A stretch of DNA of 64,000 nt from Crocodylus rhombifer (GCA_038503035.1 JAVSML010001159.1:124001-188000), one strand, 5' to 3'; counted from the first letter of the stretch, positions 22,306-34,563 are shown. A program made the numbers and translations. Notes: generated by a model from the letters alone, not told the origin.

Positions 22306-25300
22306 TGAAGCTTATTTTTGATGCCTTTTTTCACCAGTGGTACCTGTCTAAACATCTCAGATATGATATATAAAAGGAGTTGTGTTTTATTAGCAATCAA
22401 AACATAAATTTGGGTACAGGATTTAAGTGCCTAAAATGGATAAACTGCATTGAAGAATTATTACAAATTTGGGACATTCTTAACCCTGGTAAGTTCTGCT
22501 TGTTAATGTTAAATAAGCATTTAGATAAGAAAAATTCTAGTGGCAGATGAAACCTAACACTGATTTGCATCTTTATAGAACCTGAAGTACAAAGAAACCC
22601 AGCAATACCATTTCCAAATTAAAATTCACTATATCTATTAGAAAATCTGGCTTGTTTAAAACATTTATCAAAGTCTTACTTGGATTTTAAAACCTAAATT
22701 TGCACACACAGGATTTCTGAAAATACTTAAGCAGTGCCTACACCTACAATGATGTTTTGTGTTATGTACTAGATTTTTGAAAAATATTTTTATCAATACA
22801 GTATTCAGAAATAGATCAATGAAAGTGTAATGGATTATAGCCTTAAAGTTTAAATAGTAAATTTAGAATATCTATAAACATAATACATTTCCTGATAAAG
22901 CACACCTCCTACTTTATAATAAAACTGTCTGCTTAAAATATTCAGTGTATATTACTAATTAATTGTTCTGCATAGGAGAATGGGATGCTTTGATAAAAAT
23001 GGTTTGCATCAAAACAGTAATCTTTTCAATAGAGGGAAAAATAGATACCCAAGAAATTGGGTATGGTTTAAATTATCAAATCCCCTCTCTTGAAAACTGG
23101 TGACAGGGGATGTTACGTCACAAAGGCTAATACTGTCAGCTGTGGAAAAACTCATGTCAGTTCATTTGGGGACTCATAAGTGTGCATTGCTGTCTAAAAC
23201 CTTTCAGATGCTTGTAAAGATTTACCTGCCTCTGCAGAAAACAACCAAGGCAGTATTTCTTTTTTTATTAGGTTTTTGTTTAACTACATTGTGTGGCTTG
23301 TAGTTCTGGGGAGGGGAAATTGATATGGGAAGGAAAAAAACCAAGAAACCCTGTGCCATGACATCTCACCTAATTTGGTGTAAAATGCAGACTAAATTGC
23401 AACATTTTCACTTTCTTTATTAACATATAGGTTTCTCAGGGTACAGCATTGCATTAGGTGCTGAACATGACATCTTTCGGATTCACATCCAAGTCATGAG
23501 GTGCTAGGATGAGACTGCCAAAATATTGTGTTTAAAATTTTCAATTAACCATGAATTAACAAACTACATTTTGTATCCCCTCATTGGCCACAATTATGCA
23601 AACCTGTGGTAACTTAGTTTCATTAATCCCATCCAGATTTGAGTTTTGGGTTTCTCTCTGTTGGACTGTAGCTTTTTATATTAAGCAAGATGTGTTCTCT
23701 AACCAGCACTAAATAATTTAGCCAGTAAAAAGTATTTGCCTCAAATGCCTGGAATTTAGATAATTTGTTATCTAGGAAAAGAACTGTTTATTTTTTAAAT
23801 GTAACGTTCAGTTTTAATTCCCAACTTTTTCCCCTTCCTTGGCAATTATTTAATGTACCCTGAATATTTAATGTCTTTCAGTATTTAATTAATTCCCTTG
23901 ATTTTACAACTGATCATTAGTTGGATCAAATTGACTATAGGCAGCTTGTGCATGGAAATACGACAAATTGAGCTGCCTTGGATGGGGCTGGGCAAAGGAC
24001 TTTGAAATGGAAACGTGGAGGTTTTCTACCTCTTATTTCTGTGACGTGGGGGCGGGCAGGGGAAACACATCTGCTCAACAAACATGAAAAAATCCTTGAT
24101 TCACTTAAAATTTAAGGCATTTACGATGTTGCTGTGTTGCCAAATAGTTTGCTGGTTACAAGTTTGGTTGCTCATGTGCAAGTGTATGAATAATGTTTTG
24201 TTCATGACAAAGGGGGAAATTTTTTATATAAAGTACTTGTTTTATAAATTAAAGAAAATGAAGGATGTAATTAAATGTGTGGTTTGAAAAAAAAATCCTA
24301 ATATATTACAAATGGATCTGGTAATGATATATAGTTGTCTTATTTGAAATAGTAAATGAAAACTCTAGCTAATTTAATGATTGTAAAACAGTAAATATGT
24401 TCTTGTAGTTTTGTATAATTAGTTGAGATCTTTGCTGGCCAGTTTTAATTGTGCAGAAGATGGTATACTAATCCATAACAGCTGAGATCATTTATATTCT
24501 TGCACATCTATTAAAGACTTTAATGAAAAAGCTAATAGACTGTTATTATTTCTCAGTAAGTTGAGACATGACCAACATAATTACCTTTTTGAAAAAGAGC
24601 CTCACTGTAAATGAAAACTTTTGGTGGGTTTCTTGCACTATTATGATACTGTAGGCCTGTTTTGTATTTTTAGCTACATCTGAATATTCCATTGCTGAAT
24701 TCTTGTGTGCAGTTTTCCTGTGACAGAAAATTGATGTTTAGCTCATTGTTTGAGAGGCACTCTTTCCAAAGCATACTTTAAAGTACAGTATAAGAAGGCG
24801 AGTGAGGTCAAAATAACGAAGAAAATGCACAGGCTATTCAGTTTTGTTTATAGCCCTCTTGCAAGAAGAAATGAGTTCAAACTCTGAGGATGTGAATCAA
24901 GATAGAGCACAATGCTTGAATGAGTTACTCTCCCTAGTGAATGGGCATCTTTCCCCTGGGAAAATGAATCTTACTGTATATTCTCCCTCCTTCCAAACTG
25001 TTAATAAGGTATCAGTGAATTTAATGTGTTGCAGCCAGTAATGAGATTTTTTTTAAATTTACGACACATTTAACTGCTGCTATCTTGGTAAACAGTTGGA
25101 ACTTGATGACTAGTATGGTTTCCTTTTTAAGCAGAAAATCTGATCTTAAAAACGAAAGCAGAACATAAAAACTACCAGTAATTTTGCTGAATCAAGCAAT
25201 AGTCCTGGTGTATTTTTTCATACAAGGACAAGTGTAAGCAGTTTTTCCACTTGTGTGGGGGTAGAGTCTTGCTCTGGCTGTGTGTAACTACATTAAACAT

Positions 25301-25884
25301 AGTTAAGCTATAAGAGAAAACATCTAGCTGTGCATTTCTCTGGCCTAACTGATGTGCTGTGCTGTGTACCATAATTACTTTTAAACTAGACACTTTAATG
25401 GAGTAGACCTTGCCTTAGGGGGAGAACTCAGGGAGCAGAGATACAAATCCAGGACTGTTGTTTCAACGAAGGGTGCTATTTCTGGCTGCTGACAGACATG
25501 GAAAAAAAACAAACTGCACTTTACCAGAAGAAGCAGTGCGTTGGTTCAACCCAGCTTTCAACAGCATCTATAGATCTCGCACTTCAGTGGGGCTTTTATC
25601 TAACAGCTGATTCAATCAGCTATTAGGTAAAAGTGCCAAAAAAGCCCCACTGAAGCACCCGATCTATACAGATGTTGGGCGAGCTGGGTCAAACTAACAT
25701 GATGCCTCTCCTGGGCATGTGCTGGGCTTGGCGCAGGGGCACACTGAGTTAACGTAAAGTGCTGTTTTTGTTTTTTGGGGTTTTTTACACCTGTAAGCAG
25801 CTGCTGTTCCCAAGTTGGGCTGTATCTTATGCACCACATATACTCAGAAAGAAGGCAGAAAAAGTGTAATATTCCAACTAAATT
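22306..25884. other. Intergenic region between convergent PRKCZ and FAAP20
   Basis: The sequence is AT-rich with no recognisable exon. The only structure noted is the fold-back element at 25500-25780. Part of it may belong to longer 3' UTRs of either gene. Confidence 0.6.
25500..25780. mobile_element. Fold-back (inverted-repeat) element
   Basis: The left half pairs with the right half over about 130 bp with mismatches. Pairing segments include AACTGCACTTTAC at 25512-25524 against GTAAAGTGCTGTT at about 25755, GTTCAACCCAGC at 25544-25555 against GCTGGGTCAAAC at 25683-25694, and CTTCAGTGGGGCTTTT against AAAAAGCCCCACTGAAG. It ends about 100 bp beyond the FAAP20 polyadenylation signal. No coding capacity. 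Confidence 0.7.
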
Positions 25885-26496
25885 TTTATTTTTTTCACAA
25901 AGAGCATCAAAAGAAATGTGAAAACCTAACTGCCCATTAGGAACTGCAAAAATTTTAAGTAGCAGACAGACATTTTCTTTTCCAAAGAGTTGACTATTTA
26001 GAATCTGATCTAAAACCTAGTGAAGTCACTGACATCAGGTCTTCGAATTAAGCACACTTTTTTTTCACCTTGTATCTCTTTCTTTCTTCTACACCTCTCT
26101 ATACCATAAAAAATTAAATACAGGCAAATCAGAACTGGTATTATTCTTCAGGGATCCTCAGTAATGCTTTCTTGTTGTACATACAGGCCCAAATACTGCA
26201 AAGAGAACTACACAGATGGCTTTCTGTGGGGTTCCACCTGGATTCAGGAGTCTGCCTACAGAGTTCTGTTTGAGGACTGGGGTTACTGCATGTACACTTC
26301 TGAGAAGAGTTCAAAGGAAAACAGTAGGCGGGGGCATTTCTGACCTGTCTTTCTGTAGCTTTTTTCTTTTTCTTTTTTTTTTTTTGCAGGCTTAATAAGC
26401 ATGGTAACTGACACCCTTTTCTTGATATACTTTACTTTTTTTCTTCTAGAGAAATCCGGATGTTAGCATTTGACTTTGTTCTTCATTCTTGTGATT
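25870..26496 (-). other. FAAP20: FAAP20 3' untranslated region (inferred)
   Basis: This runs from the stop codon to the AATAAA signal. It contains a T-rich tract on the + strand at about 26352-26387, which would be an A-rich run in the transcript. No other structure was recognised. Confidence 0.5.
25885..25890 (-). terminator. FAAP20: FAAP20 polyadenylation signal AATAAA
   Basis: The - strand reads AATAAA here, 607 bases beyond the FAAP20 stop codon. It is the first canonical hexamer I noticed downstream of the stop, and its use is inferred. Confidence 0.5.
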
Positions 26497-26569
26497 TTAC
26501 CAAATCACGTCATCTGCACTTTCAGACAAGCATTTAGCAAGATGACCATCAATGTCCAACTGTGACAAC
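26497..26569 (-). CDS. FAAP20: FAAP20 exon 4 (end of UBZ finger, C-terminus)
   Basis: The acceptor TTGCAG at 26570-26575 precedes an exon whose first base completes the split AT|G codon of exon 3. It encodes LSQLDIDGHLAKCLSES and ends in VIW then TAA (26497-26499). Human FAAP20 has LTQLDVDSHLAQCLAES and ends VTW. H300 and C304 of the predicted protein complete the C2HC ubiquitin-binding zinc finger begun by C281 and C284 in exon 3. The terminal tryptophan (W314) matches the conserved C-terminal Trp that supports ubiquitin binding in the human protein. The exon is too short to stand out as an open frame; it was found by searching for the finger's second half in phase. Confidence 0.95.
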
Positions 26570-27809
26570 CTGCAAATAAGAGGGAATGTTTTTAGTATAT
26601 CAGACTTACAGTTTTAATCAGCTCCCTTCATCTACTCAGTTCCCCAGACCTGATCTATTATTTTCAAGGAAACAGAAGAAATGCTATTTCCAAAAGTCAG
26701 GTTAGTCTTATATTCAGTAAAACAGAAAACCCAAATACAATTGTATTACCACAAGTTTGAATTCCATTTCAAATAGAAAAAAAAATTAAATTCTAAAGCT
26801 GAAAAAAGTTCCCTAAATTCCAGAAAATCTATTTAATTAATATGGAAATAGCACAGAGACTTGCAGAATTTCTTTAACCAGAAAAATAGAAACATTAGTA
26901 ATATGAAAATTATGAAGAAGGTATTTGAGAGGCTTGTAGGCACGCTTGTTCTTTAAAAGAAAAAGGCAAAATTAATCCTTCATAATGCAACTTGAGAGCA
27001 CTTGGCAAAAAAAAATTAACCCAATGCTATTCAGGCCAGCAACTAATGGAGGGCTGGCCACAGAATTCTTCCCTGCCCAAAATCATGTCATTTGACAAAT
27101 CTGAAAAAAAATCATTGTTATTGGTTTGTACTGAAGCAAACCTTTTGTTTGTCTCCTTGCACAGTCTCCAGGAGAGAGGAGAATAAAGCTGCAGGAATGT
27201 TAACCTGTGGCCATAAGAAGACTCGCTCAGAAGACCATCTGCAAGCATACTACTACTTTTTCTAAACAAATGTTATTTTTCAGTAGCAGATGGAAATAGC
27301 GCGAATGCTGGTAAGTGGTACAGTAAAACAGATTATTTAGTTAATATTTTGTAGCCAAGGTCAGACAAGTTTAGGATTTCTTTTTAAAATTTGCTTTAGG
27401 TACTTTCAAAAGCCAGCATAACAATAATGGAAGTGCATGGAATACTAAAATCACATGTAACCTCCTAATGTGGTGACAGACTCTACCACAGTTTGGTCCT
27501 AGAGGGCTATTTCTAAAGTGTAAAGTGTAGTAGGTGTACACAAATTGTCAATATTTTGGCTTTGGTGTTGTGCCCAGAAAGATGTGAACTGAAGCCTACC
27601 AAATACTGTCAAATGGTAATTAAATTCATTCACTAATTTCACATTCAAAAGTAAACTACTAATCTTTGAACACCAATTTTACATATCTAGCCCACTAGAA
27701 AAGTTAGTTCTTTTAAGAAAGAGCCAAAGTTTGCAATTACAGTCTCAAACAACATCCTACGCACTAGGCAAAAGGTTATTATTTGGGACAAACTGATGAT
27801 GTACTATAC

Positions 27810-28243
27810 CAGGGGTGTCAAAGATGCAGACAGCCTGCAGACCAGATTTGGTCCGCAGTCTTTTCATCCAGTCCCCAGCGCTGCCCCTGGTTTTCAGAGT
27901 AGACTCACAAGCTGCACACAGGACCTGCCGCACACGCCTCAGCCACTCCAGGACCTGCACTGCACACAGTGTCTGTTCCAACCAGTCTGGGGTCTGTGCC
28001 ACACGGCCCCTGCTCCAACTGCTCAGGGACCTCATGCTGCAGGCAGTGCCCACCCCAGAGTAAACACCGCTTAAAGCATCAGTTCTGGACTGACAAGCAG
28101 GCTCTACATGCAGCACAGATCCCAAACCAGCCAGAATGGGCGCTGTACTACATGGGTCCTGGAGCAGGCACAGTGAACACTGGGTCCAGAATGTGGGGGA
28201 GTATCCACGTAGCCTGTAGGGCCAGATGAGTTTGACGTTCCTG
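27810..28243. mobile_element. hAT-like element in FAAP20 intron 3
   Basis: The left end CAGGGGTGTCAAA and the reverse complement of the right end CAGGAACGTCAAA form a terminal inverted repeat. The flanking octamers TACTATAC (27802-27809) and TACTGTGC (28244-28251) agree at 6 of 8 positions, consistent with a decayed hAT duplication. The GC-rich interior has no transposase, so open frames there are not genes. Confidence 0.65.
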
Positions 28244-29389
28244 TACTGTGCTATTTTTGTTTCAGAGAGAAAGGCATTCTCTCTCTTATTATGGTAAAAG
28301 ATAAGTATATTATTTTCTCTCCTTACTCCTTTATTCAGGATAAAATCTTCCAGTGGTTGCAAAAGGACTGCAGGATAAGGTCTTAGAGTATTTTTCTTTT
28401 CATTCATATACAGGGTTTTCAATGCTCAACCAATCCCTATATTTATCCAACAAGAAGAACCGAGTGGAAAGCCATATTCATCAGAATGGGAATACTGTAA
28501 TTCCCTGTCCCAACTGCATAGCATTATTTTGTGCTACTAAACTGCTGACACACTCTACCCTCTGTATAATTTCTGAAGTACTGAAAGCATGCTGAGCCTT
28601 AAAAATGAAAGGCAAAATATAAATATCCAGTAGTCACACAATTAAGCCCTTTAAACTGAATTCAGCTAAATTATTTTTATAATACTGGCAACTCTCAGGT
28701 ATTCTGTATTTTTCTTGAAAAAGAGGCACCAAAACAAGAATTTCCACAAATTTTAGTCTTAATTTACTTTCCAAAAATAACGTAGCTTCAGCTAAGTTTG
28801 CAGAAGATAAGAAAAAGCTCTTCTGCTTTTACCAGCAGCCATCATGCATATAACTGGCAGATTTCTCATTCCCTGAAAGTTACGATGTTACTATGGTGTG
28901 ATCTACTCAGTGACATTTGCTGGCTTTACTGCACCAGTGTAATTATAGAGCTATACTTAAATTGGTACAGTTATCTCAGGTTAACTGCTTTATTCAAAAC
29001 ATGAATTTTTTTTTAGATAAAAGTATATGCATGACGAATTATATCAGTATAGTAATAGTGGTACATTTCCCCATAAAGACAAATGCTACACACAGCTGAA
29101 CGATCCTTTACATTGGTCCAAATAAGGTTATCATTTGGAGTTGTTTGGGCTGTCACTTTGTATTTTAAACAAGGTCTTGGCAATACTTTATAAAGAACCT
29201 TTTTTGCCCCTTTCTCAACGATCTGTTTATTTTTCCAGTAATCCTTTTTTAAAACTTACTTTTGTAAACATGGTGCTGAACTAATGCATTCTGAGCACTG
29301 CTGTCTGGGAGTGCATGGCACCACCATGGATTAGACTCCCTGAGTCAGTCAGTCAGTACGATGTTTCTCCACATTATACCTGAGCACTA

Positions 29390-30020
29390 TATAACACAAG
29401 TGCCATACTGGGTCAGACCGGTGGTCTATCTAGCTCAGTATTCCGTCTCTGACAGTAGCAGAAATGGATGCTATAGAGGAAGAACATTAAACTTGGATCT
29501 AGATCCCTAGAGCGATCTATCCCCTATTCAGTACCTTCTCTGACATCCACCATTATTGATTTAGAGATGTCAGAAGAAACCTCTCTAACCATTCTGTTCA
29601 ATAGCCATTAACAGATCCATCATTGATGAATTTATCCAATACCTTTTTGAACCTGGCTACACTGTCTGCCTCCACCATCTCCTGTGGCAATGAATTCAGC
29701 GTATTAAGTATGCATTCTGTAAAAGTGTTTGTTAGTTTTAAACCTGTCACCTACTAATTTCAGCAGGTGCCCCCTAGGTCTAATATTCTGGGATCTTGAA
29801 CGGTTCCCTGTTCTCTTATCACATCCCTCACCCACTGCCTTCTTTCCAGACTGAAAAGTCCTAGTCTTTTTAGCTTTTCCTGGTATGGCAACTGCTACAG
29901 GTCCCTGATCATTTTGGTTGCCCTTTTCTATATTTTTTCTAATTCTGCTACATCCTTCTAAAGATATGGGGACCAGAACTGCACAGAACTTCAGGCCTGG
30001 TCTACAGCAGCTTTTCTTGG
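29390..30020 (-). mobile_element. Old CR1-type LINE 3' fragment
   Basis: Read on the - strand, about 30000-29890 resembles the CR1 C-terminal coding region (a tract leading to an RKNIEKGNQNDQG-like segment). The 3' part ends near GACCCAGTATGGCACTTGTG. The same tail recurs at 48324-48425. It is more diverged than the other CR1 copies and heavily frameshifted. Confidence 0.55.
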
Positions 30021-30549
30021 TATACATGAAGGGTGTTTTTTAGGACATTTTTATGCCAGCAAAAGCCCTTGCACAGATCAAGCTATACTCATGTCAGTAT
30101 TTCACTAACTAAACCCATCTCATCTGTGGCTTTACCAGGAAAGCTGTTTAATATAAACTTGGCTTGGAGGAGTAATAAGTAATGAACGAATGTGCATGGA
30201 TATGGACACTAGTCTTTGACTAACAAGGACACCAATTTGGGATGAAATCTCATTTCATAAACACTGGGTATTTTCAAATCAGCATGTTCAGTGTGCCAAC
30301 TTTGAACACACTGACAACGTTTACAGTCAAAAAAGGGCTCAAATGTAGTTTTCATCTGAGGATATTGTAATATAGTAAGCATGGAGACCTTACCCCAATT
30401 TAATTTGGATTTAGAAAGTTGTAACTTAAACTATAGAATTTTTGCCCTAATATAAACAGCTTTATATACAGCAGTCAAGAACCCCACCAAATGCAAACTG
30501 GTTGTTCTATGTTCTAATAACTTATTTCAGACCAACATGATAAACTTAC

Positions 30550-31199
30550 ATTCCACTAAATTGGATTTGACACATAGGACAACTATCAAGAGTTACAGTT
30601 CTCTGACTCCGACCCTCAGCCTTTTCTTCAGGGCCTTCCATTCTGGGGGTATTGGTAGCGTGAAGTTTTATTTCTAGAGACGCAGAGCTGGTCTCAGCTA
30701 ATGTAACATTCTGCTGGTGTTTTTGCACATTTGGCGATCTTTTGCTTCCTTTTTCTTCTCTGTATTCCTCTTTGCTCTTTGCTGACTTTTTGCAGACCTG
30801 TTGAAGACTAAAATCTTTCCCTGGGCTTTTTGTAGGAGCTGGTGTCAAATCCAATGTTGAATATGTATGTTCAGTGAGTTTAAAAGTTTCTGTCTTTTCT
30901 TCTTTTGTTTTTGAATAATTTCTTGTGCTGTCTCCAATTCTTAGGTTCTCTGTAGGATCTTCAGTGGCTGCAAGGGATGTTTTCTGAACTGTGGGAGAAA
31001 CACTTTTCCATTTTTTGTCTGTTCGGTCTTCACCTGTCATTAAATGGTCAGTTTGGCTTTCTGATCTCTGATGATGGAAGCTTGGATCATGTGTTTTAAG
31101 AGGTTTTTCTCTGCAGAAAGCTGGATACGGCATCCATTGAAAATCCTTTATTCCAACCTTAAAGACTTCTGGGTTTGGTGGTTTCTTATTTTCAGAACA
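30550..31199 (-). CDS. FAAP20: FAAP20 exon 3 (FANCA-binding end, disordered linker, first half of UBZ finger)
   Basis: FAAP20 is a subunit of the Fanconi anaemia core complex. It binds and stabilises FANCA and binds ubiquitin, helping bring the complex to interstrand crosslinks in nuclear DNA. This 650-bp exon follows a T-rich acceptor (TTTTTTAG) and ends at GTAAGT. It opens with CSENKKPPNPEVFKVGIKDF and then QWMPYPAF; human has TEVFTVGPKTFSWTPFP. A long Lys/Ser/Thr/Glu-rich, apparently disordered segment follows. The exon ends DSCPMCQIQFSG, the first two zinc ligands (C281, C284). At 216 codons it is about twice the human counterpart, making the protein about 314 residues against 180 in human. 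Codon phases match both neighbouring exons. Confidence 0.95.
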
Positions 31200-32382
31200 C
31201 TAAAAAAAAAAAATCAACAAAAAAGTCTTCAAAACCATTAAAATTTCTTCCACATTTTAAAACAGGAGTAGCTAGAAAGCAAATGTATTGTAGACGCTAG
31301 TACTGCAGAGGATTATTATTTGAGTTAACAGGTCTTTTTGATCTATAATCTGTCATAGATTATTTTAATTGAGAACTTAATTTTCTACTGTACTCCAGTT
31401 TATAGCCCTGCTCGCTATGTAAACTTCACAATGACTCAACTCAATGAATGTCGTCTTTTTAGCATGTTACAGAAACTTAAAGTAATCAAAGGAAGATACA
31501 CAAAAAGGAGCTGAAGGGTGCTGTTGTTTCTCTGCTTTTCATGCATACGTTTACTTAAGACGGTGACACTTCTAGAGGTCTTCACTTTACTGTTGTTTGT
31601 ACTGCAGTTGTGCCTCATGTCCCCCGTCAGGGCTCAGAGCCCTACTGCACTAGGCACCGTGCAAGTTAAATACCATCATGTTGCTGCACATTTGGAGTGG
31701 AATTCTGTTTCTCCTTGGTGATCTAAGTGGCCGTTTTTAGTTTACTTTTCCCCGTCTCTTTCCTTTTGTGCAAGCCTAGTGTTCATAACAGGCAATGGAC
31801 TTGGCATTCTTGGTATCCTGAGCCACAGGTCAGCAAGCTTCATGTCATGTCTGTTTTGGAAAACTCAGCAAATCTAGCCAGGGTTCCTAGCCGATATTGA
31901 TAAGTTTCTTCTTAAAATTCTAGACCACTGTTCCAGATTAGTAGTTGTCTGTGTGGCATCTAGAGAAAAGCCAGAGTCTCTAGAGCTAAAAACAGACATT
32001 GCCTTTGAGGCGGTTCTGACTGATCAGAGTCAAAACCTGGGAGAAAAGAGTGGCCCTTTATACACATGGCTCATGCCTGGAATGAATGGCAATTAACACA
32101 GTCAGCCACGATTATCCCAGGAACAAGTGTTGCATTTTATCTCATGTACTGCATAGGTACTTAGTATGACAATGGGCTTGTACATTTGTACATTTCCAGG
32201 ATTAAAAAAATGTATTTTGGGAGAAATGCAACTTCTGACTTTAGCCTATTGTGTGTCAACCTCACACTGTCTCATAACTAATGACATCTTAATTCAGGTT
32301 TTACCAGTGCCTATGTAGTGAATGAAGATTAATTCTTGAACAGTCTAACAGGCAATGAAAGAAAATCTTCAAACAATGCTAC
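31200..32382 (-). other. FAAP20: FAAP20 intron 2
   Basis: This phase-0 intron of 1,183 bp lies between AAG|GTAGCA and TTTTTAG|TGT. A short ancient-repeat-like stretch (CTGCACTAGGCACCGTGCAA, about 31644-31663) is the only feature I could name. Confidence 0.9.
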
Positions 32383-32518
32383 CTTTCCCAAAAACTCTGG
32401 TAAACTGGGCACCATTTTCCAGCTTGTGGGTTTCAGATCTGGATTGACAGCCTTCAATAGCAGCATCCACATATTTTCCGATGCAGTTAAGCCTTCTTGT
32501 TCAAGCCAGGAAGTTCTG
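32383..32518 (-). CDS. FAAP20: FAAP20 exon 2 (N-terminal FANCA-interacting region)
   Basis: The exon encodes RTSWLEQEGL followed by ENMWMLLLKAVNPDL and KMVPSLPEFLGK. Human FAAP20 has ERLWAELLRTVSPELILDHE and VPSLPAFPG, so the W..LL..V.P.L and VPSLP.F.G patterns are conserved. The donor is AAAG|GTAGCA at 32383/32382, with phase 0. The acceptor is a tandem CCCAGCAG: use of the first AG starts the exon at 32518, and use of the second starts it at 32515, one codon shorter. Both stay in frame with exon 1. I annotate the first. Confidence 0.93.
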
Positions 32519-34477
32519 CTGGGCAAAGTCCTGGTTAAAAGCAAAAACAAGGAAAATAACACACTGCTGTTAAAAATAATAAAATTCCTTCCCCCAGTAA
32601 TGTGGATATTTCCTTATGTCTGTATGAATAAATGTTAAAGCAAAGTTACAGTATCAAGCAATGCACTTGAGCAGTATTTCTCAATTTTTCCAGACTCTTA
32701 GTATAGTAAAAATGTTATATCCTTCCATCTAGCTGTAATTAAGGGAATAATGATTTGATTATGACTTCACTGTTGAAAAACTATTAATTAAAATGCACCT
32801 AGAATGTCTTCTCTACAAAAGGACTGAATGGTTCATGGCAAACAGCCTCCAACAAGGACAGGTGTTTGAGATTACTTACAGTTTAAGTTGTTAACAACTG
32901 CTCTACGATCTTCCCCCTATGAGGTTTTTAATACACCATTGCTCAAAAGTTTAATAAAATGTTGCTCAAAAGTTGCCTTACTTAAATTTAAGTGTTTTGA
33001 TTTTCAAGACAGAAATGCAAAACTAAGAACAGAACATATGACAACTGTTCAGGTTTTTTTAATTCCACTTTTATACCTGTTTGCTACTATTTTTTAACTT
33101 CCTCTACTTCTCAAAGCATCTTAAAACACATCAAAAGGGAAAAACTGTATTTATATTTGAAAAGTTCAGCAGTTTAATGTATACGGCACTGTTTTCTCCT
33201 CCCTGCAATAAATAAGAGGCATATCTTGTTAAATGAGGTGAGTATGCATGTGCAGTTTCCCCACCTCAAAATGGAGAAGTGACTACAGCTTTGGGATGGA
33301 GGAAAGAGATTTTTCCAACAGTACTCGGTTACTTTAGAAGCTCACTATCGGTGTTCAACCTGTGTCTCAGGGGTCCACAAAAGAGAACTATGATCAATCA
33401 GAAATATGTGAATACCCACGCTCACAATTAAAAGCGGTCTGCACCTCAATTCAAAATGTTTAGGGGTCCACAAATCAAAAAAGGGTTGAAAACCCCCGCT
33501 CTATGTCATCTAAACCAAGTTCACGTCAAAACTCCCACCACTGAAGCAGGCATATTACAGTTACTTGGAACTGTTTCATTTAAAAGGTCTGCCTTGTAGA
33601 AACCAAACAAATTACAGCACCCTAATAAAAGCCAGGTACCAAAAGTCCATATTCAGTAGAAGAAAAATACCCTCAGGGCTTTAACATTCACAGTAAATAT
33701 TCACTTGGTGACCATGTCCCTGCTGCTCTTGATGAACGTTAGTTTGGTTTTCTTAGCAACTGACTTGTATTAAATTTTGTGAAGGTACACAGCTGTTTCA
33801 CTGTGTTGTGAAGAGGTAGGTTGTGGCACCTCACCTTGCATGTGCCAAATGGCCCATTCAGCCCTGCTGGGAAAAAAACCACACTTTTATTTTTTGGAGG
33901 CTGAGAGTTAAAATAATTTGCATTCCTAGTAAATGTGGATGGGCTAGTACATGCACAGATTCACCCTGGCAGGATTTAAGCATCCTCCCTGCACAAGTGC
34001 TACTGGTGGATCCTCATAGAGGTGTTTCACGAGAAATAAATCCCGGTGGTGAACTGGGCTGTATAAACGAGAGCTGTGTGCATTAAAAATGGCAAGTCTT
34101 CCTGGTTCCTAGGTGAGACTGTTTCAAACTAGGTGTGACTTTTCCAAGCTGCTGCTTGTGCCTCTTAGCAGGACACCGCTGTCGTGGGAAGATGCGCCCC
34201 AGGCTGGCTGCAACACCAGACAAGGATTTGGTTCACCAGAGCCAACAGCTAGAAACCCAAACGCAATTTTTAAGAACCCCTCAAATGGGAGAGGAAGGAG
34301 GAGAGGACCTCTCCCCCCTCGATCCAAAACGCAACGGGAGCATTCATTCAATAACACGGAGCACCCACGGGGCCTGTTCATCTCGCGGGTGTCCTCCTGG
34401 CACGCGGGCCTCCGCTCCGCGCGTCCCCACTCCCGCCTGCGCAGCGCAACGCCGGGCCGGGCCGGGCCGGGACTCAC
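32519..34477 (-). other. FAAP20: FAAP20 intron 1
   Basis: The intron starts GTGAGT right after exon 1 and interrupts a codon after two bases. It includes an inverted-repeat remnant at 33345-33504. Its first 150 bp or so lie within the CpG island. Confidence 0.88.
33345..33504. repeat. Short hAT-like remnant
   Basis: The left end CGGTGTTCAACCTGTG and the reverse complement of the right end CGGGGGTTTTCAACCC form an imperfect inverted repeat. The AGGGGTCCACAAA sequence appears twice (about 33368 and 33462). The flanking octamers are only partly similar. Confidence 0.45.
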
Positions 34478-34563
34478 TGGCGCCGCGGCGGGGGCTCCCG
34501 GCTGCTGCTCGGCGGCGCCTTCCGGGCCTTGAGGCGCAGCTTGGCGGCTCCCGCGTCCGCCAT
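34478..34563 (-). CDS. FAAP20: FAAP20 exon 1 (start codon)
   Basis: ATG at 34563-34561 sits in a good Kozak context (GGCCATGG). It encodes MADAGAAKLRLKARK and then PPSSSREPPPRR, a basic proline-rich N-terminus as in human (MEAARRPRLGLSRRRPPP). The donor GTGAGT begins at 34477, after CA of a split codon, which matches the one-base start of exon 2. The same frame stays open upstream to another ATG at 34755, so a 64-residue N-terminal extension cannot be ruled out. The internal ATG is preferred because of its context and its match to human length at this end. Confidence 0.88.

Larger units (their letters stand above)
26570..30549 (-). other. FAAP20: FAAP20 intron 3
   Basis: It has GTAAGT at 30549-30544 and TTGCAG at its other end, is 3,980 bp long, and interrupts a codon after two bases. 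It contains a hAT-like element (27810-28243) and an old CR1 fragment (29390-30020). I see nothing else specific in it. Confidence 0.9.

Noticed and set aside
27757..28422. 221-codon frame (-) inside FAAP20 intron 3
   Set aside because: It spans the hAT-like element 27810-28243 and its flanks, with no recognisable domain.
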